Assembly: GCA_018262575.1 (NCBI GenBank)
Contig: JAGSYU010000004.1
Span: 1 to 53,106 of the forward strand
Origin: Pseudomonadota bacterium
Lineage (GTDB): Bacteria > Pseudomonadota > Alphaproteobacteria > Rhizobiales > Pleomorphomonadaceae
Length of the DNA stretch: 53,106 bases
Reading direction: 5' to 3'
The notes beneath the pieces were generated by a model that worked only from the letters and a program-made list of their open reading frames with translations, was not told the origin of the DNA and made no database searches. Positions 29,179 to 38,783 of the stretch are shown piece after piece. The position numbers were made by a program, and so were the translations under genes. The stretch's first letter is position 1, and every line of letters starts with the position of its first letter.

Positions 29179-29401
29179 AAACGTGCAATCTTTCCGATAT
29201 CGCCAATTCTCCTGAGACACTTTACCGGTTGTTTACGCGCAACCACGCACAAACTCCTACGAAAGTATCAGTTGAAGGCGGGGATCCGTCGTCGGTGAAA
29301 GCCGGGCCGGTCTGCTGAGTCCGAGCGAGCTCGTTTGCGCCCGTCCATCGGTTTCAGCATCGCAAAAATGGCGGTCCCGCGCCAAATTAACGGGGGCACG
29401 C

Positions 29402-31531
29402 ATGCTGAAATCGTTCACAGGGAGAATAGTTTTCGTCGTGCTGGCGTCCGCGCTGGTGCTGGCTGCTGCCTTGACGTTCGCAACGCAGCGAATGGCCGAG
29501 CAGACGGTGACCGATCTCTCGGGGCAGGCGATCGTCACGGCGGCTGGCGCCCGCGCCGCTGCGCTGCAGGCCTGGACCGACAGCCTGTCGAGCCAGGCGG
29601 CGGCCGTCGCCTCCGCCTCGGCCCTCCAGGCTTCGGCGCGCGAGTTCAAGAGCAGCTGGAACCAGCTTCTCGACGATGACCCCGGCGCCCGCCTGCGCCA
29701 GGTGTTTGTCGACGGCAATCCCAACCCGCAGCATCGCGAAGAGATGAGCGCCGTCGATGACACGTCGGAACGCTACTTCATGTATCACGCGACCGGCCAT
29801 AAGGCCGTAGCGTCCGCCCTGCGCGACACCGGCTTCGACGACCTGGTGCTGTTCGACGACGGCGGCAAGGCCTACTATTCCTATGCCAAGGACGAGCTGT
29901 TCGGCCGCCGCATCACCGATGCCACCGGCAAGCCGGCTCTGGTCGATGTCGTCAAGGCGATGATCCCGGCGCCGGGCGCCAAGCCCGCCGAACTCAAGCC
30001 GGCCTTCACCGGCTTCATGCCGGATCCGTCGGCCGCGGTCGGTCTCAGCGGCTATTTCGCGGCACCGGTGATCCTGGAGGGCCGCTTCGTCGCCGTGGTG
30101 GCGCTGCATGTCAACATGGCACAGGCTTCGAAAATCCTGACCGACAAGACCGGCCTTGGCGCGGCCGGCCGCTCCATCCTGCTATCATCGGAAACGGGCA
30201 CCGGCTTCACCTTCGGCCAGACGGCGAACGGCGACATGCGGCTCGATCTGTCGGCCAATCCGCTGCGCAAGGTGGCAGAGGGCAGCGTGTTCGAGGCAGA
30301 CCTCGGCACCGGCGTTGTTGAACTCGCAGCGCTGGCGCAAGTGCGTCCCGGCTGGCAGGTGCTGTCGCTGCACGATCGCCGGGCGGCGTTGGCGCCGGTC
30401 AATCGGCTGACGCTGATCCTCGTTGCCGTTGCCGCGACGGTCCTGGTTCTGGTCGGCGGCATCGCCGTGCAACTCACCCGCCGGCTGACGCGACCGCTGG
30501 CGACGCTCGCCACCGATGTCCGCCGGCTCGGCGCTGGCGAACTCGACGCCGAGTTGTCTGGGCGCGACCGCAAGGACGAGATCGGCGACCTCGCCCGCGC
30601 CGTTGATCTGTTCCGCGCCGCTGCCATCGAGCGGTTGCGGCTTGAAGAGCAGCAGATCGAGGAAGGGCGCCGACGGGAAAGCCGGCAGCAGGAAGTCGAT
30701 CGCCTGGTTGCCGAGTTTCGGGCCAATGTCCACAACACGATCGAGGCGGTGGCCAGCCGCATGGCCGACATGACCGCTACCGCCGGCGATCTGGCGCAGG
30801 TCGCAGGAGAAACGACCACCCGCACCGGCGAGGCCGCGCATGCCTCGTCGTCGGCGTCGACCTCGGTCGGCTCTGTCGCCGCTGCGGCCGAGGAACTGGA
30901 CGCCTCGATCCGTGGCCTCGGCACGCAGGTGAACGCCGCCCGTGACGTGGTCGAGAGCGCCACCCAGGGTGCCAATGCGGCCAACGCCAAGGTGGGCGGC
31001 TTGCGGGTCGCGTCCGAAGAAATCGGCAAGATCGTCACGCTGATCCAGTCGATCGCCGGTCAGACCAACTTGCTGGCGCTCAACGCCACCATCGAGGCGG
31101 CGAGGGCGGGCGAAGCGGGCCGGGGATTTGCCGTCGTCGCCTCCGAGGTGAAGAACCTCGCCGGCCAGACCGCCAAGGCCACCGAGGAGATCTCCCACCA
31201 GATCACCGCCATCCAGACCTCGTCGGAAGAAGCGGCCGAAGCCATCCAGGCGATCACCGACACCATGGCGACCGTCAACCGCTACACCGTCGCCATGGCC
31301 GACGCCATGTCCCAGCAGAGCGAAGCGACCACCTCGATCAGCGGCAACGTCCATGCCGCCGCTGCCGCCACAGGTTCGGTGCTCGGCATTGTCGAGCGCG
31401 TGGCCAGCGCGGCCGATGCCACCACCCGCTCGGCGCAGTCGGTGAAGGACAGCGCCGCCGATGTCGAGCGCGAAACCAAGACGCTGGAAGGGTTGCTCGC
31501 CGGCTTCCTGGAGCGGGTGACCGCAGCCTGA
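29402..31531 (+). CDS. Methyl-accepting chemotaxis protein
   Basis: A 709-residue membrane chemoreceptor. TM1 lies at about 8-28 ([18 protein letters not shown]). A periplasmic sensor of roughly 310 residues of Cache type follows, containing [20 protein letters not shown] and [23 protein letters not shown]2 is at about 335-357, then a HAMP domain ([38 protein letters not shown], in pieces). The signalling tip has the conserved [20 protein letters not shown] / [20 protein letters not shown]. No C-terminal CheR-binding pentapeptide is evident. The ligand is unknown, and no che genes are nearby. Confidence 0.95.
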   Translation: MLKSFTGRIVFVVLASALVLAAALTFATQRMAEQTVTDLSGQAIVTAAGARAAALQAWTDSLSSQAAAVASASALQASAREFKSSWNQLLDDDPGARLRQVFVDGNPNPQHREEMSAVDDTSERYFMYHATGHKAVASALRDTGFDDLVLFDDGGKAYYSYAKDELFGRRITDATGKPALVDVVKAMIPAPGAKPAELKPAFTGFMPDPSAAVGLSGYFAAPVILEGRFVAVVALHVNMAQASKILTDKTGLGAAGRSILLSSETGTGFTFGQTANGDMRLDLSANPLRKVAEGSVFEADLGTGVVELAALAQVRPGWQVLSLHDRRAALAPVNRLTLILVAVAATVLVLVGGIAVQLTRRLTRPLATLATDVRRLGAGELDAELSGRDRKDEIGDLARAVDLFRAAAIERLRLEEQQIEEGRRRESRQQEVDRLVAEFRANVHNTIEAVASRMADMTATAGDLAQVAGETTTRTGEAAHASSSASTSVGSVAAAAEELDASIRGLGTQVNAARDVVESATQGANAANAKVGGLRVASEEIGKIVTLIQSIAGQTNLLALNATIEAARAGEAGRGFAVVASEVKNLAGQTAKATEEISHQITAIQTSSEEAAEAIQAITDTMATVNRYTVAMADAMSQQSEATTSISGNVHAAAAATGSVLGIVERVASAADATTRSAQSVKDSAADVERETKTLEGLLAGFLERVTAA

Positions 31532-31544
31532 ACAAGCATTGGGT

Positions 31545-31576
31545 CGTATGGGTAGGTCGGCAGACCGATCCATACG
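31545..31576 (+). terminator. Hairpin after the chemoreceptor gene
   Basis: CGTATGG / CCATACG arms enclose GGTC / GACC with a small internal loop. It lies 13 bases after the stop and the following sequence is weakly T-rich. Confidence 0.5.
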
Positions 31577-31678
31577 GCTTCATCTTGCCATTGAAGTGGC
31601 GAAGCCGCATTTCTTGCCTTGACCCGGACTTGAGCACCGCTAATTTCCGGTGTCCCGGTATTTTTCAAGAGATTGCGG

Positions 31679-32905
31679 ATGCTGTTCGTCAACGGTTCCA
31701 TCTTCGACGGCGAGGCGTCGCTGCCGGCCGGCCACGCGGTTCTGGTCGAGGATGGCCGTATCGCCTGCATCGCGCCTCTTGCCGCCTTCGCCGGATATGC
31801 CGGCCGCACGGTGGACGCTGGCGGCATGACCGTCTTGCCGGGCCTCATCGACTGTCATGCTCATCTGGTGCTCGGCGGTGAGCTCAATCCATCGGCCGTG
31901 TTGGCCGGCATCTCGCATGTCGAGCTGACCTTACGCTGCCTGGAAAACGCCTCGGCATCACTGGCTGGTGGCATCACCTCGATGCGCGACCTTGGCGGCG
32001 TCGACCATGTCGAACTGCGCGTTCGCGACGCCTTCAATTCCGGCCGGATGTTTGGGCCGACCATTCGCGCCGCTGGCAAGTTCATTTGCATGACCGGCGG
32101 CACCAACTATTTCATCGCCCGCCAGGCAGATGGCCCTGTCGAGATGGTCAAGGCGGTGCGCGAGCAGATTCATGCCGGCTGCGACTGTGTCAAGCTCATG
32201 GCGACCGGTGGCGTGCTGACACCCGGCGTCCGGCTGGAGCATGCCCAGTTTACCTGCGAGGAGATGACGGCCGGTGTTGGCGAGGCGCGTCGCTTCGATC
32301 GTCCGGTTGCCGCGCATGCCATGACACCGGCGGGCGTCCTCAACGCGGTACGAGCCGGCGTCGATTCCATCGAACACGGTGTCGTGCTCGATCAGGAATG
32401 CATCGACGAGATGCTGGCGCGTGGCGTCGTGCTGGTGCCGACCCTGATGCCGTTCAAACGCATGCTCGAAAGCAACGTCGGCGGTGTGCCGGAGTGGGCG
32501 ATGGAGAAGGCGCGCTGGGCATCCGAGCACCACAGGCGATCCTTCAAGGCCTACTATGACGCCGGTGGCCGCATCGCCATGGGAGCCGACACCGGCACGC
32601 CGTTCAATCCGCACGGCAATGCTGCCTGGGAACTGGCTCACATGGTGAATGCCGGCATGAAGCCTCTCGATGCACTGACGTCCGCCACGGCAACGGCCGC
32701 CGACCTGCTTCGACTGGATGATCGCGGGCGTCTCAAAGAGGGCTTGGTCGCCGATCTGCTGCTCGTTGCCGGTGACCCAACCGACGACATCACTGCGGTC
32801 GCCGACAAGGTCAATCACCGCCTGATCCTGAAGGATGGCCGGATCGTGAGGGATGACTTCGAACGCGCCGAAGAGCGCCCCGCGCGCGGGGCGCTTGGTG
32901 TCTGA
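31679..32905 (+). CDS. Amidohydrolase family protein
   Basis: A 408-residue metal-dependent hydrolase. The N-terminal strand MLFVNGSIFDGEASLPAGHAVLVEDGRI leads to the metal motif LPGLIDCHAHL (HxH near 60). VKLMATGG holds the likely carbamylated or bridging Lys, VAAHAMTPAGV and DSIEHGVVLD the later His, and IAMGADTGTPF the catalytic Asp. The layout matches imidazolonepropionase-like and Xaa-Pro/Xaa-Arg dipeptidase-like enzymes (the Sgx9260 type); the substrate is uncertain. TTG at 31673 is an alternative start two codons earlier. No signal peptide is present. Confidence 0.88.
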   Translation: MLFVNGSIFDGEASLPAGHAVLVEDGRIACIAPLAAFAGYAGRTVDAGGMTVLPGLIDCHAHLVLGGELNPSAVLAGISHVELTLRCLENASASLAGGITSMRDLGGVDHVELRVRDAFNSGRMFGPTIRAAGKFICMTGGTNYFIARQADGPVEMVKAVREQIHAGCDCVKLMATGGVLTPGVRLEHAQFTCEEMTAGVGEARRFDRPVAAHAMTPAGVLNAVRAGVDSIEHGVVLDQECIDEMLARGVVLVPTLMPFKRMLESNVGGVPEWAMEKARWASEHHRRSFKAYYDAGGRIAMGADTGTPFNPHGNAAWELAHMVNAGMKPLDALTSATATAADLLRLDDRGRLKEGLVADLLLVAGDPTDDITAVADKVNHRLILKDGRIVRDDFERAEERPARGALGV

Positions 32906-33364
32906 TCAGATCGGTAGCTTGGTTGATCGCTTTACCGTCCGGAGCGTCAGCTGCGACTGAACGCGGACGACACCGGGCAACGGTGTCAGTATCTCGCTAT
33001 GGATGCGCTCGAGGTCGGCGGCGTCGCGATAGACGACGCGCAACAGATAGTCGTGCTGACCGGCCAGCAGGTAGCACTCGGTGATTTCGGAAATGGCGCG
33101 AACCGCGGCCTCGAATCGGTCGAGCGCGGCGCGCCCTTGACTGTCGAGCGTCACCGAAACGTAGGCGGTGCCGGGCATGCCGGCTATTCGCGGATCGAGA
33201 ATGGCGACGAAGCGGGCGATGAGGCCGCTTTCCTCGAGGAGGCGCGTACGCCTCAGGCAGGCCGAGGCTGAGAGATGAACCCGATCCGCAAGCTCGGCAT
33301 TTGTCGGTCGGGCATTGTCTTGCAAGGCGGTCAGGATCGCACGATCCGTCACGTCGAGGCGCAT
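32906..33364 (-). CDS. Lrp/AsnC family transcriptional regulator (likely regulator of ald)
   Basis: A 152-residue regulator with an N-terminal helix-turn-helix (LDVTDRAILTALQDNARPTNAELADRVHLSASACLRRTRLLEESGLI, residues 3-49 in pieces) and a C-terminal RAM/AsnC ligand-binding domain (AVRAISEITECYLLAGQHDYLLRV). Lrp-type proteins form octamers and respond to amino acids. It is divergent from alanine dehydrogenase, the AldR arrangement, so alanine-dependent activation of ald is the likely role. A palindrome lies in the shared 167-base region. Confidence 0.95.
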   Translation of the reverse strand: MRLDVTDRAILTALQDNARPTNAELADRVHLSASACLRRTRLLEESGLIARFVAILDPRIAGMPGTAYVSVTLDSQGRAALDRFEAAVRAISEITECYLLAGQHDYLLRVVYRDAADLERIHSEILTPLPGVVRVQSQLTLRTVKRSTKLPI

Positions 33365-33419
33365 TGGTTGAATTTCCTGCGGTTCAAGGGGCAGATGACG
33401 AAATTTTATGCCGATTTTC

Positions 33420-33429
33420 GACTATAGTC
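33420..33429. promoter_or_regulatory. Palindrome in the Lrp/ald intergenic region
   Basis: GACTATAGTC is a perfect 10-base palindrome containing TATAGT, a possible -10. It lies 55 bases from the regulator start and 103 from ald. A short symmetric A+T-rich core is compatible with an Lrp/AsnC site. Confidence 0.4.
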
Positions 33430-33531
33430 TGCTGAATCTGTGCAAGTAATTGCGCCAAGATTGGCCAAATATGCGCCATCGTGCCAAGCCGGGCCGAACC
33501 CGGCGGCCGAAACCAGCAGGGGACCATAAAA

Positions 33532-34647
33532 ATGCTCGTCGGTACGCCGAAAGAAATCAAGGACCACGAGGACCGCGTTGGCCTCGTTCCGTCGTCGGTG
33601 CGTGAACTCGTCGCCGCCGGCCACAAAGTCATCGTCGAGAAGAACGCCGGCGCCGGCATCGGCATCAGCGACGCCGCCTACGTCAAGGCGGGCGCCACCA
33701 TCGTCGACAATCCCGATGAAATCTTCGCCACGGCCGATATGGTCGTCAAGGTGAAGGAGCCTTTGGCCGTCGAGCGCAAGAAGCTGCGTGAAGGGCAGAC
33801 GCTATTTACCTATCTCCATCTCGCGCCCGATCCTGAGCAGGCCGAGGATCTCGTGAAGTCCGGCGCCACTTGCATCGCCTACGAGACGGTGACGGCACCG
33901 AACGGCTCGCTGCCTCTCCTGGCTCCGATGTCCGAGGTGGCCGGCCGCATGGCACCCCAGGTCGGCGCCGCGGCGCTCGAGAACGCGGCCGGCGGCATGG
34001 GCATCCTGCTCGGCGGCGTTGCCGGCGTGGCGCCTGCCACGGTGGTGATTCTCGGTGCCGGTGTCGCCGGTACCAACGCCACCCATGTTGCCCTCGGCAT
34101 GGGCGCCGACGTGACACTGGTCGACAACTCGATCGACGCGCTGCGCCGCGCCATCGCCACCTTCGGCGTGCGCATCAAGACGGCTCACTCCAACAAGGAC
34201 ACCGTGACCGACCTTGTGACCGGTGCCGATCTCGTCATCTCGACGGTGCTGGTACCGGGCGCCGGCACGCCCAAGCTGATCAGCCGCGAGCTGATCGCCG
34301 CCATGAAGAAGGGTTCGGTCTTCGTCGACGTCGCCATCGATCAGGGCGGCGCCTCGGAAACCTCGCGGGCCACCACGCACTCCGACCCGACCTATATCGA
34401 GAGCGGCGTCGTCCATTACTGCGTCGCCAACATGCCGGGCGGCGTTGCCCGCACCTCGACCTTCGCCCTCAACAACGCGACGTTGCCCTTTGCGCTGGCG
34501 CTTGCCAACAAGGGCTGGAAGCAGGCCTGCCGGGACGATGTCCACCTCGCCCATGGCCTCAACGTCCACGCCGGCAAGATCACCTACAAGGCGGTGAGCG
34601 ACGCCCTTGGCCTTGCCTATCTCGATCTGGCTCAGGCGATCGCCTGA
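33532..34647 (+). CDS. ald: Alanine dehydrogenase
   Basis: A 371-residue NAD-dependent enzyme for reversible deamination of L-alanine to pyruvate and ammonia. MLVGTPKEIKDHEDRVGLVPSSV carries the pyruvate-binding Arg. VVKVKEPL has the catalytic-Lys region and FTYLHLAPDPEQ its His. The Rossmann motif VVILGAGVAGTNATHVALGMGADVTLVD is near 168-195, and HYCVANMPGGVARTST near 300. The start at 33532 gives the canonical N-terminus. Regulation by the divergent Lrp-type gene is likely. Confidence 0.98.
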   Translation: MLVGTPKEIKDHEDRVGLVPSSVRELVAAGHKVIVEKNAGAGIGISDAAYVKAGATIVDNPDEIFATADMVVKVKEPLAVERKKLREGQTLFTYLHLAPDPEQAEDLVKSGATCIAYETVTAPNGSLPLLAPMSEVAGRMAPQVGAAALENAAGGMGILLGGVAGVAPATVVILGAGVAGTNATHVALGMGADVTLVDNSIDALRRAIATFGVRIKTAHSNKDTVTDLVTGADLVISTVLVPGAGTPKLISRELIAAMKKGSVFVDVAIDQGGASETSRATTHSDPTYIESGVVHYCVANMPGGVARTSTFALNNATLPFALALANKGWKQACRDDVHLAHGLNVHAGKITYKAVSDALGLAYLDLAQAIA

Positions 34648-34674
34648 CGCTGCCAACTCATGGCGTTGCTAAGA

Positions 34675-34704
34675 GGCCGGAGCGGGAAACCGCTTCGGCC
34701 TTTT
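34675..34704 (+). terminator. Rho-independent terminator after ald
   Basis: GGCCGGAGCGG / CCGCTTCGGCC (11 bp, one G-T) with a GAAA tetraloop is followed by TTTT. Confidence 0.92.
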
Positions 34705-34749
34705 CCCGATCGGCGGATTGTGAAGGCGTCACGACCACCGGGCCACGGG

Positions 34750-35982
34750 TCACCGTCTCAGCACCGCCACCACCTCGACATGGCTCGACCACAGGAATTG
34801 GTCGACCGGCGTGACGGTCTCGATATGGTAGCCACCGTCGACCAGCGTCCTAAGGTCGCGGGAGAGCGTCGCGGGATTGCAGGAAACGGCGACGATGGTC
34901 GGTACCTTCGAGCGCGCCAGCCACTGGCTCTGCTCGGCGGCGCCGGCGCGCGGCGGATCGAACACCACGGCGTCGATCTTCTCGAGTTCCTTTTCAATCA
35001 GCGGCCGGCGGGCGAGGTCGCGTTTCTCGGCGGTGATCCGATGGCGGCCGGTCATGCCACGCGCTGCCCGGTCCAGAGCCACGACGGCGCCGGCCTCGCC
35101 TTCGACCGCCAACACTTCGGCCAACCGGGCAAGGCGCAGCGCGAAGGTGCCGACGCCGGAGAACAGATCGACGACCCGTTTCGCCTTGGCGGGGATGGCG
35201 GCCGTCACCAGCTCGCCCATGATCGCTTCCGCCTCCTCGGAGGCCTGCAGAAAACCGCCCGGCGACAGCGTGACGGCGACGCCGTCGATGGTGACCGTAG
35301 CGTGCCGGCGCTCGACGATCGCTTCGCTGCCGGCCGACAGGCGCGCAAGGTCGAAGCGGGCGGCCAGCTCGATGAGCGGCAGGCGCAGCCGGTCGACGTC
35401 GCGTGCCGCGATGCCGGCAACCGACACGTCGAGCCCACCAGTCGTGAGTGTCACCGTGAGGTCGAGCCCGCCCTTCCTGGGAGCAACGAGCCCGGTCAGC
35501 GCCGTCAGCGCCGGCAGCGCGGCGAGGAGCTGCGGCTTCACCACTGGACATTCGTCAAGGCTGACGAGGCGATGGCTGCCCCGTTCGTTGAACCCCACCA
35601 AAGGATGCCGTCCGGCCATGATGCCGGCAAAGGTCGCGCGACGGCGCGAGTGCGGCGGCACGATTCGCGTCTCGCCGACCTCGGGTGCCAGGCCACGATC
35701 GGCCAGCGCGTCAACGACCAGGCGTCGTTTGAAGGCGGCATAGGGTGCCGGGGCGACATGCTGCAACAGGCAGCCGCCGCAAGCGCCGAAATGCCGGCAG
35801 AGCGGTTCGATGCGGTCGGGGGAGGACGTGACGATACGGTTGAGCCGCACCGCGCCGCCCTGGATGTCGACGTCGACGGTCTCGCCGGTCAGCGTGTAGG
35901 GCACGAACAGCGACCGCCCGTCCGGCTGGAGGACGACGCCATCACCGCGGTGGCCGAGGTGGTCGATCACGAGGTCAGTCAA
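34750..35982 (-). CDS. Class I SAM-dependent RNA methyltransferase (RlmD/RumA-like, TrmA family)
   Basis: A 410-residue uracil-C5 RNA methyltransferase relative. An N-terminal TRAM-like domain (MTDLVIDHLGHRGDGVVLQP and TLTGETVDVDI) precedes an iron-sulfur-type motif CRHFGACGGCLLQH (C-x5-C-x2-C, plus a later ECPVV). AdoMet binding is in VVDLFSGVGTFALRLA, DPPRAGA follows, and the catalytic cysteine is in VAVSCNPATLSRDL. The start is TTG at 35982, which overlaps the end of tlyA and gives the expected MTDLVIDHLGHRGDG; the next upstream ATG lies inside tlyA. Target base is unknown. Confidence 0.88.
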   Translation of the reverse strand: MTDLVIDHLGHRGDGVVLQPDGRSLFVPYTLTGETVDVDIQGGAVRLNRIVTSSPDRIEPLCRHFGACGGCLLQHVAPAPYAAFKRRLVVDALADRGLAPEVGETRIVPPHSRRRATFAGIMAGRHPLVGFNERGSHRLVSLDECPVVKPQLLAALPALTALTGLVAPRKGGLDLTVTLTTGGLDVSVAGIAARDVDRLRLPLIELAARFDLARLSAGSEAIVERRHATVTIDGVAVTLSPGGFLQASEEAEAIMGELVTAAIPAKAKRVVDLFSGVGTFALRLARLAEVLAVEGEAGAVVALDRAARGMTGRHRITAEKRDLARRPLIEKELEKIDAVVFDPPRAGAAEQSQWLARSKVPTIVAVSCNPATLSRDLRTLVDGGYHIETVTPVDQFLWSSHVEVVAVLRR

Positions 35983-36709
35983 AGCTCGCTCCGAGAAGAT
36001 ATTCGTGGTTGCCGTCGCCGCCGAGGATGGGCGAGGGGATGAGGTCGTGGACGCGCCAGCCGTCGCGGCCGTCAAGCCAGTCGCGGATGCGGTCGGCGGC
36101 GGCGCGGCCGGTCGTCTCGTCGACGAGGCCGCCCTTGCCGATCGCCTGCCTGCCCGCCTCGAACTGCGGCTTGACCAGGAAGACGCCGATGGCCGGCCGG
36201 CCGGCCAGTGCCAGCGCTGGCGGCAGCGCCAGGGTCAGCGAGATGAAGGAGACGTCCGAAACGATCACCTGGGGCTGAAAGGGCAGGTCGGTCGATTTGA
36301 GGTCGCGGGCGTTCAGCCCCTCGATGTTGATGACGCGTCGATCACCGGCAAGGCGCGGATGCAGCTGGCCATGGCCGACGTCGAGCGCCGCGACGCGCGC
36401 CGCGCCCCGCTGGAGCATAACCTCGGTGAAGCCGCCGGTGGAGGCGCCGACGTCGAGGCAATCGCGGCCACTGACGTCGAAGCCGAAATGGTCGAGGCCG
36501 GCGATCAACTTCAGCGCCGCTCGCGACACATAGGCGGCGGCTGGATCGGACATCGAAAGCTCCGCGTCCTCATCGACGGTAAGGCCCGGTTTGTCGACCG
36601 CTCGTCCCGCCACAGCCACGTGACCGCGCAGGATGGCGTCGCGGGCACGGGCGCGGCTATCCGCGAAGCCGCGGGCGACGAGAAGCTGATCGAGACGGAT
36701 CCTTGCCAT
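35975..36709 (-). CDS. tlyA: TlyA family rRNA methyltransferase/putative hemolysin
   Basis: A 244-residue protein: an N-terminal S4 RNA-binding domain (RIRLDQLLVARGFADSRARARDAILRGHV) followed by an FtsJ-like methyltransferase domain (YVSRAALKL, DCLDVGASTGGFTEVMLQRGA, VIVSDVSFISLTLALP, LVKPQFEAGR) with the conserved K-D-K-E-type residues. In mycobacteria TlyA makes 2'-O-methylcytidine in both rRNAs. The start at 36709 (MARIRLDQ) fits the family. It overlaps the RNA methyltransferase by 8 bases. In many rhizobia this gene is next to dxs; here dxs is 6.5 kb away. Confidence 0.95.
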   Translation of the reverse strand: MARIRLDQLLVARGFADSRARARDAILRGHVAVAGRAVDKPGLTVDEDAELSMSDPAAAYVSRAALKLIAGLDHFGFDVSGRDCLDVGASTGGFTEVMLQRGAARVAALDVGHGQLHPRLAGDRRVINIEGLNARDLKSTDLPFQPQVIVSDVSFISLTLALPPALALAGRPAIGVFLVKPQFEAGRQAIGKGGLVDETTGRAAADRIRDWLDGRDGWRVHDLIPSPILGGDGNHEYLLGASFD

Positions 36710-36750
36710 GGCGTTGCTTTGCGGCAGGCGCCGGCCTTTGGCAAGGCCCA

Positions 36751-38046
36751 TCAGGGCGAATCGGCGTCCGGCGGTTGTTTGGGCTCGGGCGCCGGCACCA
36801 CAGGCGTCTGGAAGTTGGGGTCGCCGGGTGGGGGAGCTTCCGGTGGAATGGCGCCGCCGACCGGGGCCGTGGCAAACATCTCGTAGGCTTCCTTCGGGTC
36901 GTCCGGGCGGGTGGGGCGGATGCGCCAGCGCAGTGCGATGAAGGCGGCGAGCAGCAGCTCGACGATCGCCATGAACACGAACAACGAGCCGTCGCCCCAG
37001 CTTTCCATGGCGAAGGAAGCAATCAACGGTCCGAACACCGCGCCGACGCCATTGGCAAGCAGGACACCGGTTGCCATCTCGACGTAGGCTGTCTTCTCGG
37101 CACGATCATAGGCGTGGGCGGCAGCCACCGAATAGCTGGTGAGGACAACGGTGCCGAGTACAAAGGCCATCACGAACAAGCCGGTGACACCGAGTGGCAG
37201 CAGAACGGTGAAAAGGCTCGCCAGCGCCGACAGCACCATCACGCCGGCCAGCACCAGACGGCGGTCGTAGGCGTCGGACAGCCGGCCGACCGGCCACTGC
37301 ATCAGGGCACCACCGACGACGGCAATGGACAGGAAAATCGCCGCGCCATTTGACGTCAGGCCGCGCCCAATGGCGAAGACGGTAACCAGTGACCAGAAGG
37401 CGCCGTTGGCGACGCCGATCATGAAGGTGCCGGCGAGGCCGACCGGCGCCATTTTCAGAAGGCGTAGCGGCCGGAACTGGACGATGGCGATCGGTGCCGG
37501 TTGCGCCGAGGTGGTGAGCGCCACCGGCACAACGGCGAGCGACACCAGCAGCGAGGCGGCAGCGAACAGCTCGAAATGCTGGATGGGCGCCAGCAATACC
37601 ATCAACTGGCCGACGGTCGTGGTGAGGAAGTTGACGACGATATAGACGCTCATGATCAAGCCGCGGTTGTCGTTGGTGGCGCGGTCGTTGAGCCAGCTCT
37701 CGATGATCAGATAGAGGCCGGCGAGACAGAAGCCGGTGATGGAGCGCGCGCCGATCCACACCAGTGGATCGACGATCATCGGGTGAAGGAGCGTGGTGGC
37801 GGCAGCCAGCGATACCAGCGTCGAATAGGCGCGGATATGACCAGCTCTCAGAATGAGATAGGGACAGGCGAGGCAGCCGACCACGAAGCCGAGATTGTAG
37901 GACGAGCCCATGAAACCGATGATGACCGGCGTAAAGTGCTCATAGAGGCCACGCAACGGGATCATCGTGCCCAAAAGCGCGTTGCCGCACAGCAGGAAGC
38001 CGATGCCGGTCAGCAGCGAGACGAGCGGAGCGAAGGTCTTGGACAA
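36751..38046 (-). CDS. Major facilitator superfamily transporter
   Basis: A 431-residue inner-membrane transporter with about twelve hydrophobic segments, starting LVSLLTGIGFLLCGNALLG. The loop between TM2 and TM3 region has IGFMGSSYNLGFVVGCLACP, and MQWPVGRLSDAYDRRLVLAG is the conserved MFS G-x-L-x-D-x-x-x-R-R cytoplasmic loop of the second half. The pattern fits the YcaD/UMF-like group. The last 45 residues form a Pro-rich cytoplasmic tail (PPEAPPPGDPNFQTP). Substrate unknown. A hairpin lies in its probable leader at 38105-38141. Confidence 0.9.
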   Translation of the reverse strand: MSKTFAPLVSLLTGIGFLLCGNALLGTMIPLRGLYEHFTPVIIGFMGSSYNLGFVVGCLACPYLILRAGHIRAYSTLVSLAAATTLLHPMIVDPLVWIGARSITGFCLAGLYLIIESWLNDRATNDNRGLIMSVYIVVNFLTTTVGQLMVLLAPIQHFELFAAASLLVSLAVVPVALTTSAQPAPIAIVQFRPLRLLKMAPVGLAGTFMIGVANGAFWSLVTVFAIGRGLTSNGAAIFLSIAVVGGALMQWPVGRLSDAYDRRLVLAGVMVLSALASLFTVLLPLGVTGLFVMAFVLGTVVLTSYSVAAAHAYDRAEKTAYVEMATGVLLANGVGAVFGPLIASFAMESWGDGSLFVFMAIVELLLAAFIALRWRIRPTRPDDPKEAYEMFATAPVGGAIPPEAPPPGDPNFQTPVVPAPEPKQPPDADSP

Positions 38047-38104
38047 GGAATGAACTCGTGTGCAGGCGGTGGTGGGGGCCGCCGGCCGAAACCGGTCGCG
38101 ATGG

Positions 38105-38141
38105 CCGCACCGACGTCGGTCCGCCCGACATCGTGGTGCGG
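38105..38141 (-). other. Hairpin in the leader of the MFS gene
   Basis: CCGCACC / GGTGCGG arms enclose GACGTCGG / CCGACATC (one G-T or mismatch pair) with a 5-base loop and a 2-base bulge. It lies 59 bases upstream of the MFS start, in a 217-base region shared with the divergent small membrane-protein gene. Confidence 0.4.
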
Positions 38142-38263
38142 ATGATCGCGAACCTCTGCGGCGTTTCCATGAACTTTATATTTTGAATCGGTTTGAGGCA
38201 GTTCGACTGGAAATGCAAGCATGGCTCGGCCATATTTCCGCGGGTTGTCGGGGAGACTGCAAC

Positions 38264-38674
38264 ATGGCGACGACAGCATGGGCGGCGGCGGATGGAATCT
38301 TCAGCGAAGACGAGCGCCGCCGGCCGGCAAAGGCCGAGCTTTCCCGTGATGGGCTCGCCATAATCACCGCCGACCGGGAGACGATTGCGCTATGGAAAGC
38401 GACCGATCTTGTCCGCACGGTGGGGCCGGATGGCTTCAGGATCGGCGCCCGGCGGCAGTCCGGCGTGTTTGTTCTTGAACATGGCACCGGCGATGATTTG
38501 ATCCGGGCGCTCGCCGCCATCCCTGGTGCCGATGCGCCAATGATGCCTCGTAGTCTGGTTTGGACCATGGTGATGATCGTCGCGATGGTGCTCGCCGCGC
38601 TGTTCGTTCTGGCCTGGGGATTCTTCTGGTTGGCCGAATGGCTGTCTGGGGCAGGTTCGGGGCACGCGGGATGA
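38264..38674 (+). CDS. Small membrane protein resembling the N-terminal part of M48 peptidases, protease domain absent
   Basis: A 136-residue protein. Residues 1-90 (AADGIFSEDERRRPAKAELS, DGLAIITADRETIALWKATDL, IGARRQSGVFVLEHG) resemble the beta-rich domain found before the membrane segment in many M48-type metallopeptidases of this class (DUF7092-like). One transmembrane segment follows (about 101-125, VWTMVMIVAMVLAALFVLAW...WLAEWLSG). The HExxH peptidase domain that should follow is missing, and no remnant is visible in the 109 bases before the next gene. The family link is tentative. The ATG at 38264 is preceded by GGGAGA. Confidence 0.55.
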   Translation: MATTAWAAADGIFSEDERRRPAKAELSRDGLAIITADRETIALWKATDLVRTVGPDGFRIGARRQSGVFVLEHGTGDDLIRALAAIPGADAPMMPRSLVWTMVMIVAMVLAALFVLAWGFFWLAEWLSGAGSGHAG

Positions 38675-38783
38675 GGGAGTCCATGCGGGTTCATCGCGAG
38701 TCAGGGCGATTCATTCGGGATCTGAAGGAGTCATGCAGATCCATGGGTAGCTATGGTGCAGCTTTGCAGCAGGGGGAAACGGC

